A program made the translations under genes and the position numbers. A stretch of 64,000 nt of DNA from Termitomyces sp. T153 (lineage: Eukaryota; Basidiomycota; Agaricomycetes; Agaricales; Lyophyllaceae): assembly GCA_018296165.2 (NCBI GenBank), contig JACKQL020000032.1, positions 550,609 to 614,608 on the forward strand, given 5' to 3'. The notes under the pieces are model-generated. The model was not told where the DNA came from. It did no database searches and worked only from the letters and a program-made list of their open reading frames with translations. Shown piece by piece: positions 42,567 to 54,632 of this stretch (positions are counted from its first letter, which is position 1; each line of letters begins with the position of its first letter).

Positions 42567-45500
42567 CTACCTTACCCCGTCCGTGATGCCCACACTATCT
42601 CTGCACACATGATCAAATAACTCCGATGTCTATGGTCTACCCATGCCTGGAAACCCTTATGATTCATATGGCCCTGCCCAATTTGCCGAGGCACATTGAG
42701 TCACGGATCCGACACCAAATGTCCCCTCCGCTCCGGTTACATCCATACAATGGCTCCTCCCATGGACACCCTCCCCAACCCACACCCAACCTTGAACCCC
42801 CCATGCAGACTGTCAAATCATCTCCCACCCCACCCTTACCCTCTCCGCCAACTCCATTCCCTTGCACAAAGTTGACCCCGACGTCACCCAAAGAACAGCA
42901 TTCTAAAACCTGGTGACCATCTGACCAAATGAGCGACAATGTCTCCGGCACCATGCCAACCCTCTGACAAACAATAATGCTAACCCGCCGTGAAACAAGT
43001 CACCCATTGTGCAAAGGATTGCCAGCCACAATGAGACCACTGAGAACACACTTCCCTGAAGCCCACCTGTGGATCCACTGACCCACTAGCAACCCCGCAG
43101 ACTGACAAATGCGACTAATCACCAACAACATTACCGAACCCTACTACCAATCACCCGACCCTCCCCGCAATCACCCCCAAGGAACTACGCCCTCCAACAA
43201 CTAGCCCCGAAATCACCAAAATCAAGCTCAACCCAACAACCCCAACAACAGAGCAAGAACTCCAGACCTAGGCTATGCTCCAACCCCAGAACCTGCTTCC
43301 GGTCAGTTGGGGACCTCGGTCAACTTGGCTGTCACCTCCGCCCAACAAATGAAGGGGCCCTGACACCTCCAACCCGACCCCAACAACCCCGGAACAAGAC
43401 CAAGACATCCCCGAGCTTCTAGACAGTCAGGAAAAGAATGGCTATGCACCTCCACCCCGCCGCCCAAAGCACAGCCCCAAAGTTAATGAGGAGAACCATG
43501 GCACCCCAACCCTTGACAAGGGACAACTCCAGACTACGCTGCTATTTCAACACCTTCTCCCACACAATCCAGAACCCCTGACATTGAGGACCCTTGATGC
43601 CGACCCTCCCTGCATGCCACTCCCGAACCTAAACTCCACCACCAGACTCTGCCACCTCCCACAAAGGAACCCCCAGCATAGGAGCCACCCCGAACTAACT
43701 ATAGGAAAAAGGACCCTATACAAAGTAGTTCCCCTAAGTACTCTAAATTCGCTGACATGTTCATATAAGGGAGGGAGAAGCCCCACCATCATCCAGAGAA
43801 CATTGATCAGCCACTCAAGCGACCTGACGACCCAAAGGGCACACGCTCCGATATCCTTAAAGGACCTCCCCCACCTGGCTCGATGACCCAAACAACCCCG
43901 CGCCAGCCCAAAACTGCCCGACCCACCCCTCTGACCCACTCTGAACCCCTCAATGCAGCTCTGGACCCTGGCAACATGACTTCAGGGCCTCCACTCCAAC
44001 TCCAACATTTGATCAAGGGGACCTACGGCGCCAACCCAACAACGATGCCCTGGTAGCCCCAACTCCGCAACATAAATCACCACCAGCTCCGAATCCCACC
44101 CCTATGCTGGAATATGTCCATCAAACAGGGACCACATTATCGGAGTACCCAGAAGCAAGCCACATGCAAAGTATCCTCTTTGGAGTACCCAGAAGCAGGC
44201 CACATGCAAAGTACCCTCTCTGGAGTCCTCTAAGGTTGCTGACGCCCTCCCCAAAAAGATGCCGCATGCCCCAACAATAATTTGACACTGAAGGAAGTGC
44301 CACCCACCCACAACCAGCAAAGGACATCACATGCCGCAACCCCGCCCTCAGAGTCCCAGCCCACCACCGTCCCACTCCCCTTGCCCAACACAGATCGCTC
44401 CCAATGAGAAAAAAAACTCCGGGACCCTCAAAGTAATTCCCCCAAAAAGTTTCACACACTCCCGGAGAACCCAACCACAACTGATGGAGATCAACCCTGG
44501 AGCCTAAGAAATGATGAAGTGGCCCCTCTGACTCTGCCCTGAACCCTTGAGGAACAAGAGACAACCCCTGAGGAAGCGTACCAAAACCTACCCTGCCCCC
44601 TCCATTTGTAGTAACCCCCGGACCACTCCAGAACACAAGTGGAAGAATGCCCTAACCCTGTCAACAGACTAAACCCACCCCCCAACCCCCATACTGACCC
44701 CGAACCCCTGGTCCTTGCGCTGGGAACAACGGACCAACAAAATATGTTTCGGGCCCATTTCCCCACTCCACAACCCCCAAAGTCTTTCTGCTGGGACGAT
44801 CCATTGCCAACCAGACCCCACACTACCCCTACCAAAAGAAGCACCCCAAGCCCTAGAAGATGAAAGCAATGTCACGTAGGTGGCCTAGGACCCACAGACC
44901 CCGACTCCAGACCAGGAGAAACTTATGGGGACTGGTCACCCCAAATCCCGCCCCTTGTCACCGGCACTCCAAAGCACACCAAACACCCCCGAGCACACCT
45001 GCCCATGAACACAACCCTCTGGAGCGCGACGTCAACCAGAACCAATATTTCAGAATGCAACAAAGCCCCGACCCCGCATGCCTTTTGTTGAATACAATAC
45101 TCCAGAGCTCAACAGAACCCCGCCATATGCAGCCCCACCAAAACATAGATCCCAGGGAAACCCAAGTCAAGGAATTGGATCCTCACCCCAAGGGAGTATC
45201 TCCGCCCCCACGCTGACCAAACCCACAGCCCAGGACGACTGGAGAACCAGCTCCTGCCAACTTATTACAAGGACCCCCCTCTGGACCAACTATGCCGGGA
45301 GGATGAACCTCACCCCACCAACCCCACCAATGAAGAGGGCCCCGCCGCCTTTGCCACCAGCGTCGGCATAAGGGCCAGATCACAGGAAGACCTCTGTCCC
45401 TCCCGCCAACCGCACTGACAAGAAAACCAAAGCCCCGAACCCTGCTGGACACATGTGAAAGATTCGAAGGTCCGCCCTCCTGTACCAACATGGTGCACGT

Positions 45501-45898
45501 TCCCGCCGCAGACTGAAGAAAACCCCTACACCCCTGGTTGGAAATTCCGAGAATCAAACCCAATAACACCATCCCAAAATGCCACGGAACTCCACAGGAG
45601 AACTCCCACCACTCCCGCCAAACCTTGGGAGCCCTCCCTGTGATGCTCCACCCTGTCCCGACAAACCCTGGGACTAGCCAGCACAGATGGCACTAGCAGG
45701 CGTAACCCCTGCCTCTGTATTCACTAAGGATTCAACTCCCACTCACACCCCTGCATATTTTGCTTACTTCGCCCTCATACAAACTAAAACCTCACTTCAC
45801 ATGCCCAGGAACCAAGAAAAGAACATGTTTGCATACAAAAATTACATATATATACAGGGCGAGGGAGGCAGCAAGTCCGAAAGCAACAAGAAATGGGG
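42567..45898 (+). other. A2 interior, no pol
   Basis: Homologous to the A1 interior but with only one copy of the block duplicated in A1 (starting near 43482). It contains its own 40-bp tandem pair (44142-44181, 44182-44221). The leader frame (CLETLMIHMALPNLPRHIES in one frame) is broken. I see no enzyme motif on either strand; the many short open frames disagree between A1 and A2. Confidence 0.6.
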
Positions 45899-46993
45899 TG
45901 ATGAGCCCCAGTTATTGCTGAGCACCATTTTCAGCATTCTTTTGGCATTGCGGACTTAGCAGCAGCTGATTACTTTGTATTTGACACAAGTTACAACACT
46001 CAGCACATGGGACCGAGCCCGAGGGTTGGACCAAAGCACGAGACCCTAGCGACCACGAGACTTATTGAGTACAAGAAATATCATGTGGAGTCTGGAGCTT
46101 GGGCCTAGATCATCAAGGCCTAGACCTCCTAGCAACAATTATTAGCGACCCTAGCAATCCTGGCAAACAAGACAATGTTCTTCTACCATATATGGACAAA
46201 TTATCAGACGCATACCTTTTTACTATCATTTCATTTGCCAAGCTTACCAACATACTTGAACGGCATCTACACTTCAGGTGTTGACATCGGACTCTTTTCT
46301 TGTTTTGGTTTTTGTTAGCAATTAAGGGTCGCCAAGACTTCGCCTAGGATTTTTCATTTAGTTACAGACTGATGCCTTGTATGCACCATAAGCACAGTGA
46401 CAGACGCCGTCGCTTGTAGTATTTATTTGTTTACTTTCACATACTATACTTCAAAATGTATAAATACTGATTGTACATAGACACTACATACATACACATA
46501 CCCACAGAGAAGAGAACAGAGAACCCCCTTCAAAGTCGACTAGCTGCTCTCTCTCTAAGCCTACCAGCTTGAGATTACACTTTGCCTTTCTTTCCCTTAT
46601 CCTGTCTTTGACTCCAGCTTAGCGACGAGCCTCCTCGACTTCGACTTCGACTTAGTTTGGTACCAACTGCAGGTGCCTATTTACATTAATTTGACTTAGC
46701 GATGCTAGCGACTTCGGCTAGTAACTAGATCATGTTTGTCCCCTAGTTCCCCTCCTTCCTTTACTGTCTTCTCTTTCCCTACTCTTCTCACCACCGTTAC
46801 AATGACCTCAGCTGGCGATAGCGCCTTCTTTCTACTTCACCCCACATCACAACTTTTGCTCTAATTCTCTGGGACGCTTACTGACTCGCCCTCAACTATT
46901 AACTTCCTACTGCCAGCTACCCTATCTAGTGACTAGTGTCAGGTCCTCTCTTTAGGTTTCCTGCATGGCACTAGGCGGCATAGGAGCACATCA
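45899..46993 (+). mobile_element. Solo LTR of family B inside A2
   Basis: TGATGAGCCCC...GCACATCA, 1095 bp, flanked by GGGG (45895-45898, 46994-46997). It splits the sequence just beyond the 3' end of the A2 opposite-strand gene: A1 reads continuously across the equivalent site near 36160. Confidence 0.85.
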
Positions 46994-47012
46994 GGGGCCT
47001 GCACCCACCCCC

Positions 47013-48209
47013 TCACTCCCTCCCCAGATCCCCCAGCAACCCTATCCCCAGATCAACTTCCATCTGGGCCCACACCACTGCCAAGACCTCCGCCAACCCC
47101 GGCAATGCCTCCCCCGCGTCAACTGCCACCTCCCACCATGACCCTGGGGCCACCACATTGCGTTGCTGATGCCCTGCCAGCAACCTCTCCAATTGCGCCA
47201 TCCCCTGCTGCAACTCTGGGGGCTGGACCGCAGACCCCTGCATCAACCCATCCTGAATCGATGCAAACGCCACGGAGGCACCGTCCAGGAGGACCTGATG
47301 CTCCCGCACCCAGCCTAACCCCAGAAAATGAACCATCAGTAATGAACGGAGGAGCAGAAGACCACTCACGAAGGATCCCCATGTGCCCCAAAGCAGCCTC
47401 GTTGGCCAACCAATCCTCCCTCTGCCTCGCCATCTCCAGCTCCGCCCACAGTGCATCCCCCCCTGGAACTCATCCCCACCCCTCCGCTTCCCCTGCGGGC
47501 TGCCCCTCCATCTGCGTCAGATGCTCCCGCAAGCCCCACACCTCTAACGCTCACTCCATTGCCACATGCACTGATGTGTTCCTTTCCCACTCCATCGCCT
47601 CTTTCTCCATCCACGCCACATCACGGTCCTCCCTCACCCGCCGGAGCTCACCCTCCCATGCTGCCAATGACATCATCAAAACCTCCACCTGCTTGCAAAG
47701 AAAGACCTCTGTGATCAAAGGAATAGGCGCAGGGGGACTCAACGACCATTCCAAGGGAATGCCTGGAGTAGGAGAAAAGAGGAGAGACTCCGGAGGCCCC
47801 GCCGATGGCTTGTGCCCATGCAGCCTCTTGCTGGGTCCTGCCCCCGAGGACGGGGAGGCTCGGCGCTTCCCACAAATCACCGCTGAGGATGCCCCCTTTC
47901 CCCAGCCATCCCACAAAAACCCCGCCTTCCCTGCAGACCGCCCCATGCTCCCCTCCTTTGGCAATGCGGGACAAAACTTGGTCCGCTTTGGGACCCCCGG
48001 GAAATCCACCACCACCACCACAGACGACTCTACAAAAACCCCGTCAGTCATCCCGAGAAGACAAGTCGACACCACTTACGACTCTGGTCCCTGGAACTAG
48101 CGCGGCGCCGACGCTCAAACTCCTCCCCCCCACTGTCATACACCACCACCTTGTCCAAATCAGAAAGCAACAGAGCGGGGGAGACTACTGGAATACTGGG
48201 GGAAGACAT
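47013..48209 (-). pseudogene. Opposite-strand gene of A2, decayed
   Basis: Same three-exon layout as the A1 gene: exons 48209-48080, 48029-47370 and 47314-47013, introns of 50 and 55 nt (GTAAGT...GTAG and GTGAGT...TTAG). Exon 3 has exactly the A1 length (302 nt) and exon 2 is longer in-frame. Intron phases agree. Exon 2 has TGA codons where A1 reads arginine (for example near 47549 and 47470), each explained by CGA to TGA. Identifiable parts: MSSPSIPVVSP, VVVVDFPGVPKRTKF and ELQQGMAQLERLLAGHQQRN. It supports the A1 gene model. Confidence 0.65.
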
Positions 48210-48422
48210 GATGAAATTTGGGAAATCCTGGGGTATGTCCAAGGCTGTTAATTGATTGAAGAGAACCCTGATGAAGCAGCAGCCACGCTTCAACTTTGTC
48301 TCCCATGCCGCTATCACTCGCTGCGGACTGATCAATATTGCTTGGCTTCAACTCCCACGCCCCTGCCAATCCCCGTCCTGCTCCCTGTGTCTCAAAGGGT
48401 CTCAACGCTGAAGGGGGGGTGA

Positions 48423-49594
48423 TGTCACAACCTGTCCCCTGGACCCCCGCACATCGTCCAGCAACCTCCCGTTCCCCAAAACCCCCAACACTCCGCCAAA
48501 CTTCCACCCATGCCCCACGCCTATTTCGATTAGCCCCAACGCAACCTCGGCTAACTCCGACGCCTCCCCGGCTAACTCCAACAGCCCCTTGGCCAACTTC
48601 GACGCCTTCCCCACAGCCACTAACACTTACCCTGGATCTCCCAAACCCCGAGAACCACCCCCGCTGTTCCCAATCTTCACCACCCATCATCAACTCAACA
48701 TCCTGGCTCCTCTAACCCATTCCAGAGTATCACAACAATCTCAGGGCAACCCGCGTTCCCAAATGATCCCATCAACATATCAATGCAGCCCAACCCTTGA
48801 TCGCAACCAACACCCGCCAACTCCATCGAGCTCCGCCAAGCCCCGCCACCACAGCCGATGTACTCCAAAGTTCTCCAGTAGTCAGTATATAAGATGTCGA
48901 GTAGCTCTTCGTACTCTAGTCTTGATATTACCTACCTATTGTTAACGTTACCTATGGTCTGATTATTTTCTTTCTTGTGTTCCATGTTCCATGTCTTGTT
49001 TTCCTTACTCTCAGTCTCCCGGTCTTATCTCAGTCTCCCAGTCTTATCTCAGTCTCCATTTCATTATCATTCTTGTTATCATTTCATATCTCTGCGCAAA
49101 TCTATTCTTGTTCCATTTTGACTCCATTTCATTTGTCCGACGCTGTCTTGGTGACTCCGTCCAGCCGTTGTGCCCAAGTCTTCCTCAACCCTAACAACCT
49201 CATGAACTCCACAATTACAATTATGAACCCCAACACTCTTTCACCAGATCTGAACCTCGCTCTTTGCTTGGTTCCGGACTCCATCAACCCCAATTGATCT
49301 TCCATCAAACCCCGGCTCCGCTCCCATTGATTGCATAGCCTCCTACCCCTTTGCATCCATGAATCTCCCATATGGTCTTCTGCCTGAACCCCGCCAAGCC
49401 TGTCCCGTTTCCTCGCAATCCGACTTCTCCAGACCTCCCCGGGTCTGTTCGAATCACATCCCACCGACTATCCGCACAAGCAATCAGTGTCCAGAACGCT
49501 TTCGAGTGTCTGGTTGCCAGTGCAAGGGGATCATGCCCGCTCAGTAAGGACTCGCCCAGTGCAGCTGAGCCCCTGTGATCAGCAGAACCTGACA
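48423..49594 (+). repeat. 3' LTR of A2
   Basis: TGTCACAACC...GAACCTGACA, 1172 bp, preceded by a purine tract at 48411-48422. It ends at the TGCAC duplication. Confidence 0.9.
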
Positions 49595-49599
49595 TGCAC

Positions 49600-49943
49600 C
49601 ATCTCTATTCATTCCAGATCACAATTCATGTCCATTGGATAGCAACTTTGCAATGGATACCAAACGTAGACTGGCCTGCTTGACTGCACCAGATAATGAA
49701 AGTTCATCTGGTACTCCCCCTATTCCTCAGGGGAATAATGTGGAGGAGTGGCAAAGATATGATAAAAGAGTAACACCACATGAGGACAAGAGATGCATTG
49801 AGATGCTGTACCAGAAACATGAGTCAATCTGCATCATTAACCTGGCAGATCTAACTGTTTCTGACAGAACAATCTTTCTGGCAATCAAGAGATCATGGTG
49901 GATGTATCCCTGTTGGCCCTTTCACCCCAGCCAACTTTGCTGA
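49600..49943 (+). pseudogene. Unknown gene, 3' part after A2
   Basis: Continuation of the frame interrupted by A2: PSLFIPDHNSCPLDSNFAMD, then NVEEWQRYDKRVTPHEDKRC and NLADLTVSDRTIFLAIKRSW, with a stop at 49941-49943. An alternative frame downstream (PANFADISDVLSETSTSSST) looks coding too, so a further frameshift or an intron near 49890 is possible. No recognised domain. Confidence 0.45.
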
Positions 49944-50454
49944 CATTTCTGATGTTCTCTCAGAAACTTCAACTTCTTCAAGCACAACATCAAGTGTTGT
50001 GGGAACCCTTCCAGACGATCCATATACACCACTTGACTTTTGAGTATATAAGTGACACTGGTTTCTTCTTGGATTTGGAATTAGAACTTGGAGGATGGAG
50101 CCCATTGATGGAGATAAAATTCCCATAAATATAAAGAGAAAAGACACAAAAAAGATGCTGTGGCCACACTGCTGATAGGAGAAATGAGAGTACACTGTGG
50201 CACCAGGGAAAATGGGCATGGCAGCAGAAATAGAAATACACTGAACCACTGGCAGCAGAAATAGGTATACATGAGACCACTGGCAGCTGCTGCTGGAAGG
50301 CCTCTGCAGCAGAAATAGGTATACACTGGATCACCAGGGAAAAGTGTTGCACCCACAGGAATCTACAAAACAATTGAAGCTACAAAACATGTAAAGCCTT
50401 CAAATGTTATGTGGAATAGTAGAAATCAAACAGAAAAAAAATCATTGCAAATCA
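49944..50454. other. Low-information sequence with short direct repeats
   Basis: Contains a short triplication built on GCAGCAGAAATAG(G/A)(T/A)ATACA near 50222-50330 separated by about 40 bp, in an otherwise featureless, AT-rich stretch. No gene recognised. Confidence 0.5.
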
Positions 50455-50548
50455 CTAGGTCAAGGGAGAGAGTCAAACCCTAGGTTTGACAGTTGGAGTG
50501 TGGCTTAACCAACAATCCAAACCACTGATCCATGGTGGCTCACAATAG
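50455..50548 (-). repeat. tRNA-derived SINE-like copy 1
   Basis: On the minus strand an A-box-like TGGATCAGTGGTTT and a B-box-like GGGTTTGACTC are spaced as in a tRNA gene with extra bases. The acceptor arms do not pair, so it is not a functional tRNA. Confidence 0.4.
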
Positions 50549-50740
50549 CACCTCATTATAGGCATTTGCTGGAACAAACAATTGTCAATTGAAATGATGA
50601 CTAAAAAACCTTTTGTCATGTACAGAATGTCAAGCAAGGAATTCAAACTACTGAAGCATAGTGCTTTGGAAAGATAAGCCAGCTACAAGCATATGTTGTA
50701 GCAAAGAGTGGACAATTGAAAACAAATTTATAGACAACAA

Positions 50741-50838
50741 ATGCCAAGCAAGGGATTTGAACCCTCAACCTGAGCATATGAGACTGCAGACATTGACAGA
50801 GCTCTAATGGTCTAACCCATTAAGCCACAAGTGCCTGT
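50741..50838 (-). repeat. tRNA-derived SINE-like copy 2
   Basis: Minus strand: A box TGGCTTAATGGGTT, an anticodon-arm-like CTGCAGTCTCATATG with a Met-type CAT, and B box GGTTCAAATCC. About 19 extra bases lie between D arm and anticodon arm. Strongly similar to the copy at 50911. Confidence 0.55.
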
Positions 50839-50910
50839 TATATCAGGCAAGTCAATCATGAAACAAACAATGGTTGATTAAAATGATGACTAAAAAAAGT
50901 TTCCATACCA

Positions 50911-51010
50911 GAATGTCAAGCAAGGGATTCAAACCCTCAGCCTAAGCATATGAGGCTGCAGACATCAGCAGACCTCTAATGTTCAAACCCATTAAGCCAC
51001 ACAGGCCTGC
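50911..51010 (-). repeat. tRNA-derived SINE-like copy 3
   Basis: Same layout as the copy at 50741: A box TGGCTTAATGGGTT, CTGCAGCCTCATATG and B box GGTTTGAATCC. Preceded by a shared AAATGATGACTAAAAAA sequence also found before the degenerate copy near 50620. Confidence 0.55.
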
Positions 51011-51181
51011 TATATCAAGCAAATTAAGAGCATCTGTAGAGCACTGCAGCAATCAAGGATTTGGCAGGTAGCCAGCCTGAATACCCAAACCATAAGAGTA
51101 TTTTGCTTCAGAGTGTGCCTAAACATCAGTTAGAGCACAGGAGAAAAAGCACAATAAATAAAAGACCAAATCAGTAGGCAA

Positions 51182-51270
51182 TTGTCAGATTAGGGATTTG
51201 AACCCTCATCCTGACAGAGAGAAGCATAACCTTATGGCACTTTGAACCACTAAGCCATGATACTGTCCCA
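51182..51270 (-). repeat. tRNA-derived SINE-like copy 4
   Basis: Minus strand: a near-consensus A box TGGCTTAGTGG and B box GGTTCAAATCC, with a different central part. No pairing acceptor stem. Confidence 0.5.
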
Positions 51271-51840
51271 AGAATGATATTTTCACCAATCATCTACAGA
51301 GTGCCCAAATCATTGGCATGGTCATTTCCACCAGGCTTGCAATGGATGAATGGTTCTGTGATGGTTTCTTGCCCCTACAAAAATGCTTTTGTGATGGCTT
51401 CCCATGCCTCACACTTTGACAGATTTCAACAAATATCTATACAAATAAACTGAGAGCTTTTGAATGGAAACACTTCTGTAGTAAATATGCTTTTGTGATG
51501 GGATCCATTTATGGACAAAGAAATCAACAACAGAGCAGCCTAAAGAGATATGACAGCACACACTGGCTAACAGAACTGCTTTTTGCAATGGATGTCATAT
51601 AGCAATGGAAAGTGGAGACAATGGAAAGAGTTATATAGTGGCACACCAGCTAATGGAACTGCTTTTTGCAACAGATGTGATATAGCAATGGAAGGCAGAC
51701 AGCAGACATCTGCTGATACTGTTGACAACAATACAATGTACAACTCCTGCAAACCAAGAGGGCAGTCAAAGATGTCTGCTCAGAGTGTTTATGATGACAC
51801 ATTGTAACATTGCAATGGCATTGTTGCAGACATAACATTG
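51271..51840. other. Intergenic sequence with an 83-bp tandem duplication
   Basis: Two imperfect copies of a block reading GCTAACAGAACTGCTTTTTG and GCTAATGGAACTGCTTTTTG start near 51566 and 51649 (period about 83 bp), each followed by ATAGCAATGGAA. No coding signal accepted. Confidence 0.55.
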
Positions 51841-52871
51841 TTAACTTCTGCTACAATGCAGAGGACTCTGCTGGACATGTAGCATACAATACAAAACATG
51901 TTCTGCTACAATGTCTGACACATGCACTTGTAGTGCCCTACCCTGAAACCACTCACAAATGATGAATTCATCAGGGAAGACAGCCATGTTTTGAGCATGG
52001 TCAAGTAAGGCATCATAAAATCCTTGCACTCTCTTGTTGACTGCACACACCACATCACAGAACATGTCACATGCATCCTGCATTGTTGAGGGCTGTACAA
52101 ATTGATCATACAATCCAAGAATCATGTCCTCAAATCTCCAGTGGAACTGGGCCCTGTTGACATGTATTACATGTTGCAGGTACCATTTCAGTATGCCCAC
52201 AGTGAGGAAGTCCATTAAAATCAGGACTCTTGCATTTGCACCCATCTCCACCATATTGGGCTACTGTGTAAAACATGCAAACACTCATAACCAGTCCTCA
52301 AGTTCAGTAAACTTGGCAGATCCAGCATATGGAGTGATTTTCTTTGATGGATCACTCTTCTTAGGCTTGAGTCTGTCTGGAATCACCAATCAAATAGCAA
52401 GCATTTGCTCCATCACTGCCTGTAGACAATCATGCATTGTCTGGCAGTGATACTCATGGGTCTCTGCCACTCCAAGAGTGGTGAATTGTCCACAGTGTTG
52501 TGGTGGCATTGAAAACACCACCATGACTGTCCATCTGGGAGGACTGTAGTCCTTCTCCCACCAGCTCTTTGACTGCTGTCATCCTCTTCATCTGCTGGAC
52601 CATTAACTGGTCCATTAGGATCTGGTGGACCTCCTCCCAGGGGTGGTGATGGTCCTCAACCAAGAAAGGGTGGTCCTCTTCCAGATCCCCCACCACCTCC
52701 ACCTGGCCCAGGTGGCCCACAATGAGGTGTTGAGGGTGGAGTGGATGCAGGATGACCCCCAGGTAATCCCTGTCAGATATCTACTCTGCCCATTGCTCAG
52801 TTGCCAGACCAACTTGGAGGGACATTCCCTCCCTGGTCAGTCAGCTGATAACACACAGCAGGGCTACTCAT
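51841..52871 (-). pseudogene. Family E retrotransposon gag
   Basis: Minus-strand gag-like protein. A start at 52871 reads MSSPAVCYQLTDQGGNVPPS, then a Gly/Pro-rich stretch, then (52254-51841) the gag core HVNRAQFHWRFEDMILGLYD, QFVQPSTMQDACDMFCDV, VQGFYDALLDHAQNMAVFPD. The FHWRFEDxxxxLYDxFxxPSTMQDA pattern is common in gag proteins of mushroom retrotransposons. Several stops and frameshifts break it between 52850 and 52260, and no zinc knuckle or pol follows in the window. LTRs of this family were not identified. Confidence 0.6.
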
Positions 52872-52920
52872 AGTCCCAACATGCTTGTCTGCCAGGGAAG
52901 AGTGAGAATCTTGCTCTTCC

Positions 52921-52930
52921 CTATTTATAG
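52921..52930 (-). promoter_or_regulatory. TATA box upstream of family E gag
   Basis: Minus-strand TATAAATAGG about 50 bp upstream of the gag start at 52871. It suggests that an LTR promoter of family E lies in 52871-53467, although LTR ends are not visible. Confidence 0.45.
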
Positions 52931-53467
52931 GCCTTCAAGGATTTGATGCTTTGATGAGATTTTGATGGCTGCCAAAGAAGATTGATGCCTTCCAAAGAAT
53001 CTGATCCTCTATGAAGAATTCTGAAGCATTCCCAAGCATCTAAAAAAACCATGACCAATATGATGTGTTCTCCATTGATTTTGTTCAACTGGCATAATGC
53101 TGTGTTTCTGCTGTTCCTTGATTGTTATTTCTGCAGTTAAAATAGATCTTCATATCACTTTTCATTGAAATGGCTTGTTGCCAATGGTGGTACCAGCTTT
53201 GGCCACCTCCCATCTTCTCAGCAGCTTTCTGATGGCACTGGGCAGATATGTTCCTGAGGGCAGATTATGTCACAAGTGGTGGCAGCCAGTCATGAGAAAA
53301 AGCTGGTGGCCAGACCCACTGCCAGTCTGCTGACACCAGTGGATTTTAGTGTTGAGCAGGGCCAGTCACTGTTAAATGTAATTGCAACAGGGCCAGTAGT
53401 AATTAGCAGCTCCAGATCCTGGTCAAAGGACTCCACTGGATATGTATAATATGGCACAATGTACAGC
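52931..53467. other. Possible family E LTR remnant
   Basis: Sequence upstream of the family E promoter. It has a short direct repeat (GATGCCTTCCAAAGAA-like) near 52940-53000 and no coding signal. It is cut by the solo A LTR at 53468. Confidence 0.35.
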
Positions 53468-54632
53468 TGTCAGGTTCCGCTGACCTCAGGGGCTCAGCTG
53501 CACTGGGCGAGTCCTTACTAGGTGGGCATGATCCCCTTGCACTGGCAACCAAACACTCGAAAGCATTCTGGGCACTGATGGCTTGTGTGGATAGTCGGTG
53601 GGATGTGATCCGGACAGATCCGGGGAGGTCTGGAGAAGTTGGATTGCAAGGAAACGGGACGGGCTTGGCAGGGTTCAGGCAGAAGACTGTATGGGAGATT
53701 CGCGGAAGCGAAGGAGTAGGCGGCTACGCGATCAATGGGAGCGGAGCCGGGGTTTGATGGAAGATCAATTGGAGTTGATGGAGTCCAGGACCGAGCGAAG
53801 AGCGGGGTTCGGGTCTGGGAAAGAGTGTTGGGGTTCGTAATCGTAATTGCGGAGTTTGTGAGGTCATTAAGGTTGAGGAAGGCTTGGGCACTACAGTTGG
53901 ACGGAGTCACTGAGACCGCGTCAGACAAAATGAAATGGGGTCAATATGGAACAAGAGTAGATTTAAGTGGAGATACGAAACGACGACAAGAATGATAACA
54001 AAATGGAGACAAGACAAGACCGGGAGACTGGGATAAGACCGGGAGACTGAGATAAGACCGGGAGACTGAGAGTAAGGAAAACAAACACAAAACGCGAAAC
54101 ACAAAACACAAGAAGGAAACAATCAGACCATAGGTAACGTTAAGCAATATCAAGACTAGAGTATGAAGAGCTACTCGACATCTTATATACTGACTACCAG
54201 AGAACTTCGGGGTATGTCGGCTGCAGCAGTGGGGCTTGGCGGAGCTCAACGGAGTGGGCAGGTGTCGGTTGTGATCAAGGGTCAGGCCACGCTGATACGT
54301 TGATGGGATCATTTGGGAACACAGGTCACCCCGAGGTTGTTGTGATACTCCGGAATGGGTCGGAGGAACCAGGGTGTTGAGTTGATGATGGGTGGCAAAG
54401 ATCAGGAACAGCGGGGGTGGTTCTCAGGGTTTGGGAGATCCAGGGTAAGTGTCAGTGGCTGCGGCGAAGGTGTCGGAGTTAGCCGGGGAGGCGTCGGAGT
54501 TAGCCGAGGTTGCGTCGGGGCTAACCGAAATAGGCATGGGGCATGGGCGGAAGTCCGGCAGAGCATCGGGGGTTTTGGGGAATCGGGAGGTTGCTGGACA
54601 ATGTGCGGGGGTCCAGGGGACGGGTCATGACA
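53468..54632 (-). mobile_element. Solo LTR of family A
   Basis: Plus-strand view TGTCAGGTTCC...GGTCATGACA, 1165 bp, flanked by a perfect ACAGC duplication (53463-53467, 54633-54637). Three 19-bp units, TATA and R-start are intact. It keeps many CpGs and is among the younger insertions. Confidence 0.9.

Larger units (their letters stand above)
41386..49594 (+). mobile_element. Full-length family A element A2, carrying a nested family B LTR
   Basis: Second complete A element: LTRs 41386-42553 and 48423-49594, primer site 42554-42566, purine tract 48411-48422, flanked by a perfect TGCAC duplication (41381-41385, 49595-49599). A solo B LTR (45899-46993) is nested in it. Like A1 it shows no pol motifs. 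It has lost more CpG than A1 and its opposite-strand gene carries nonsense changes, so it is the older of the two full copies. Confidence 0.85.

Noticed and set aside
50741..51270. Possible functional tRNA genes
   Set aside because: A and B boxes are present but the acceptor stems do not pair and extra bases lie before the anticodon arm. They look like SINE-type relics.
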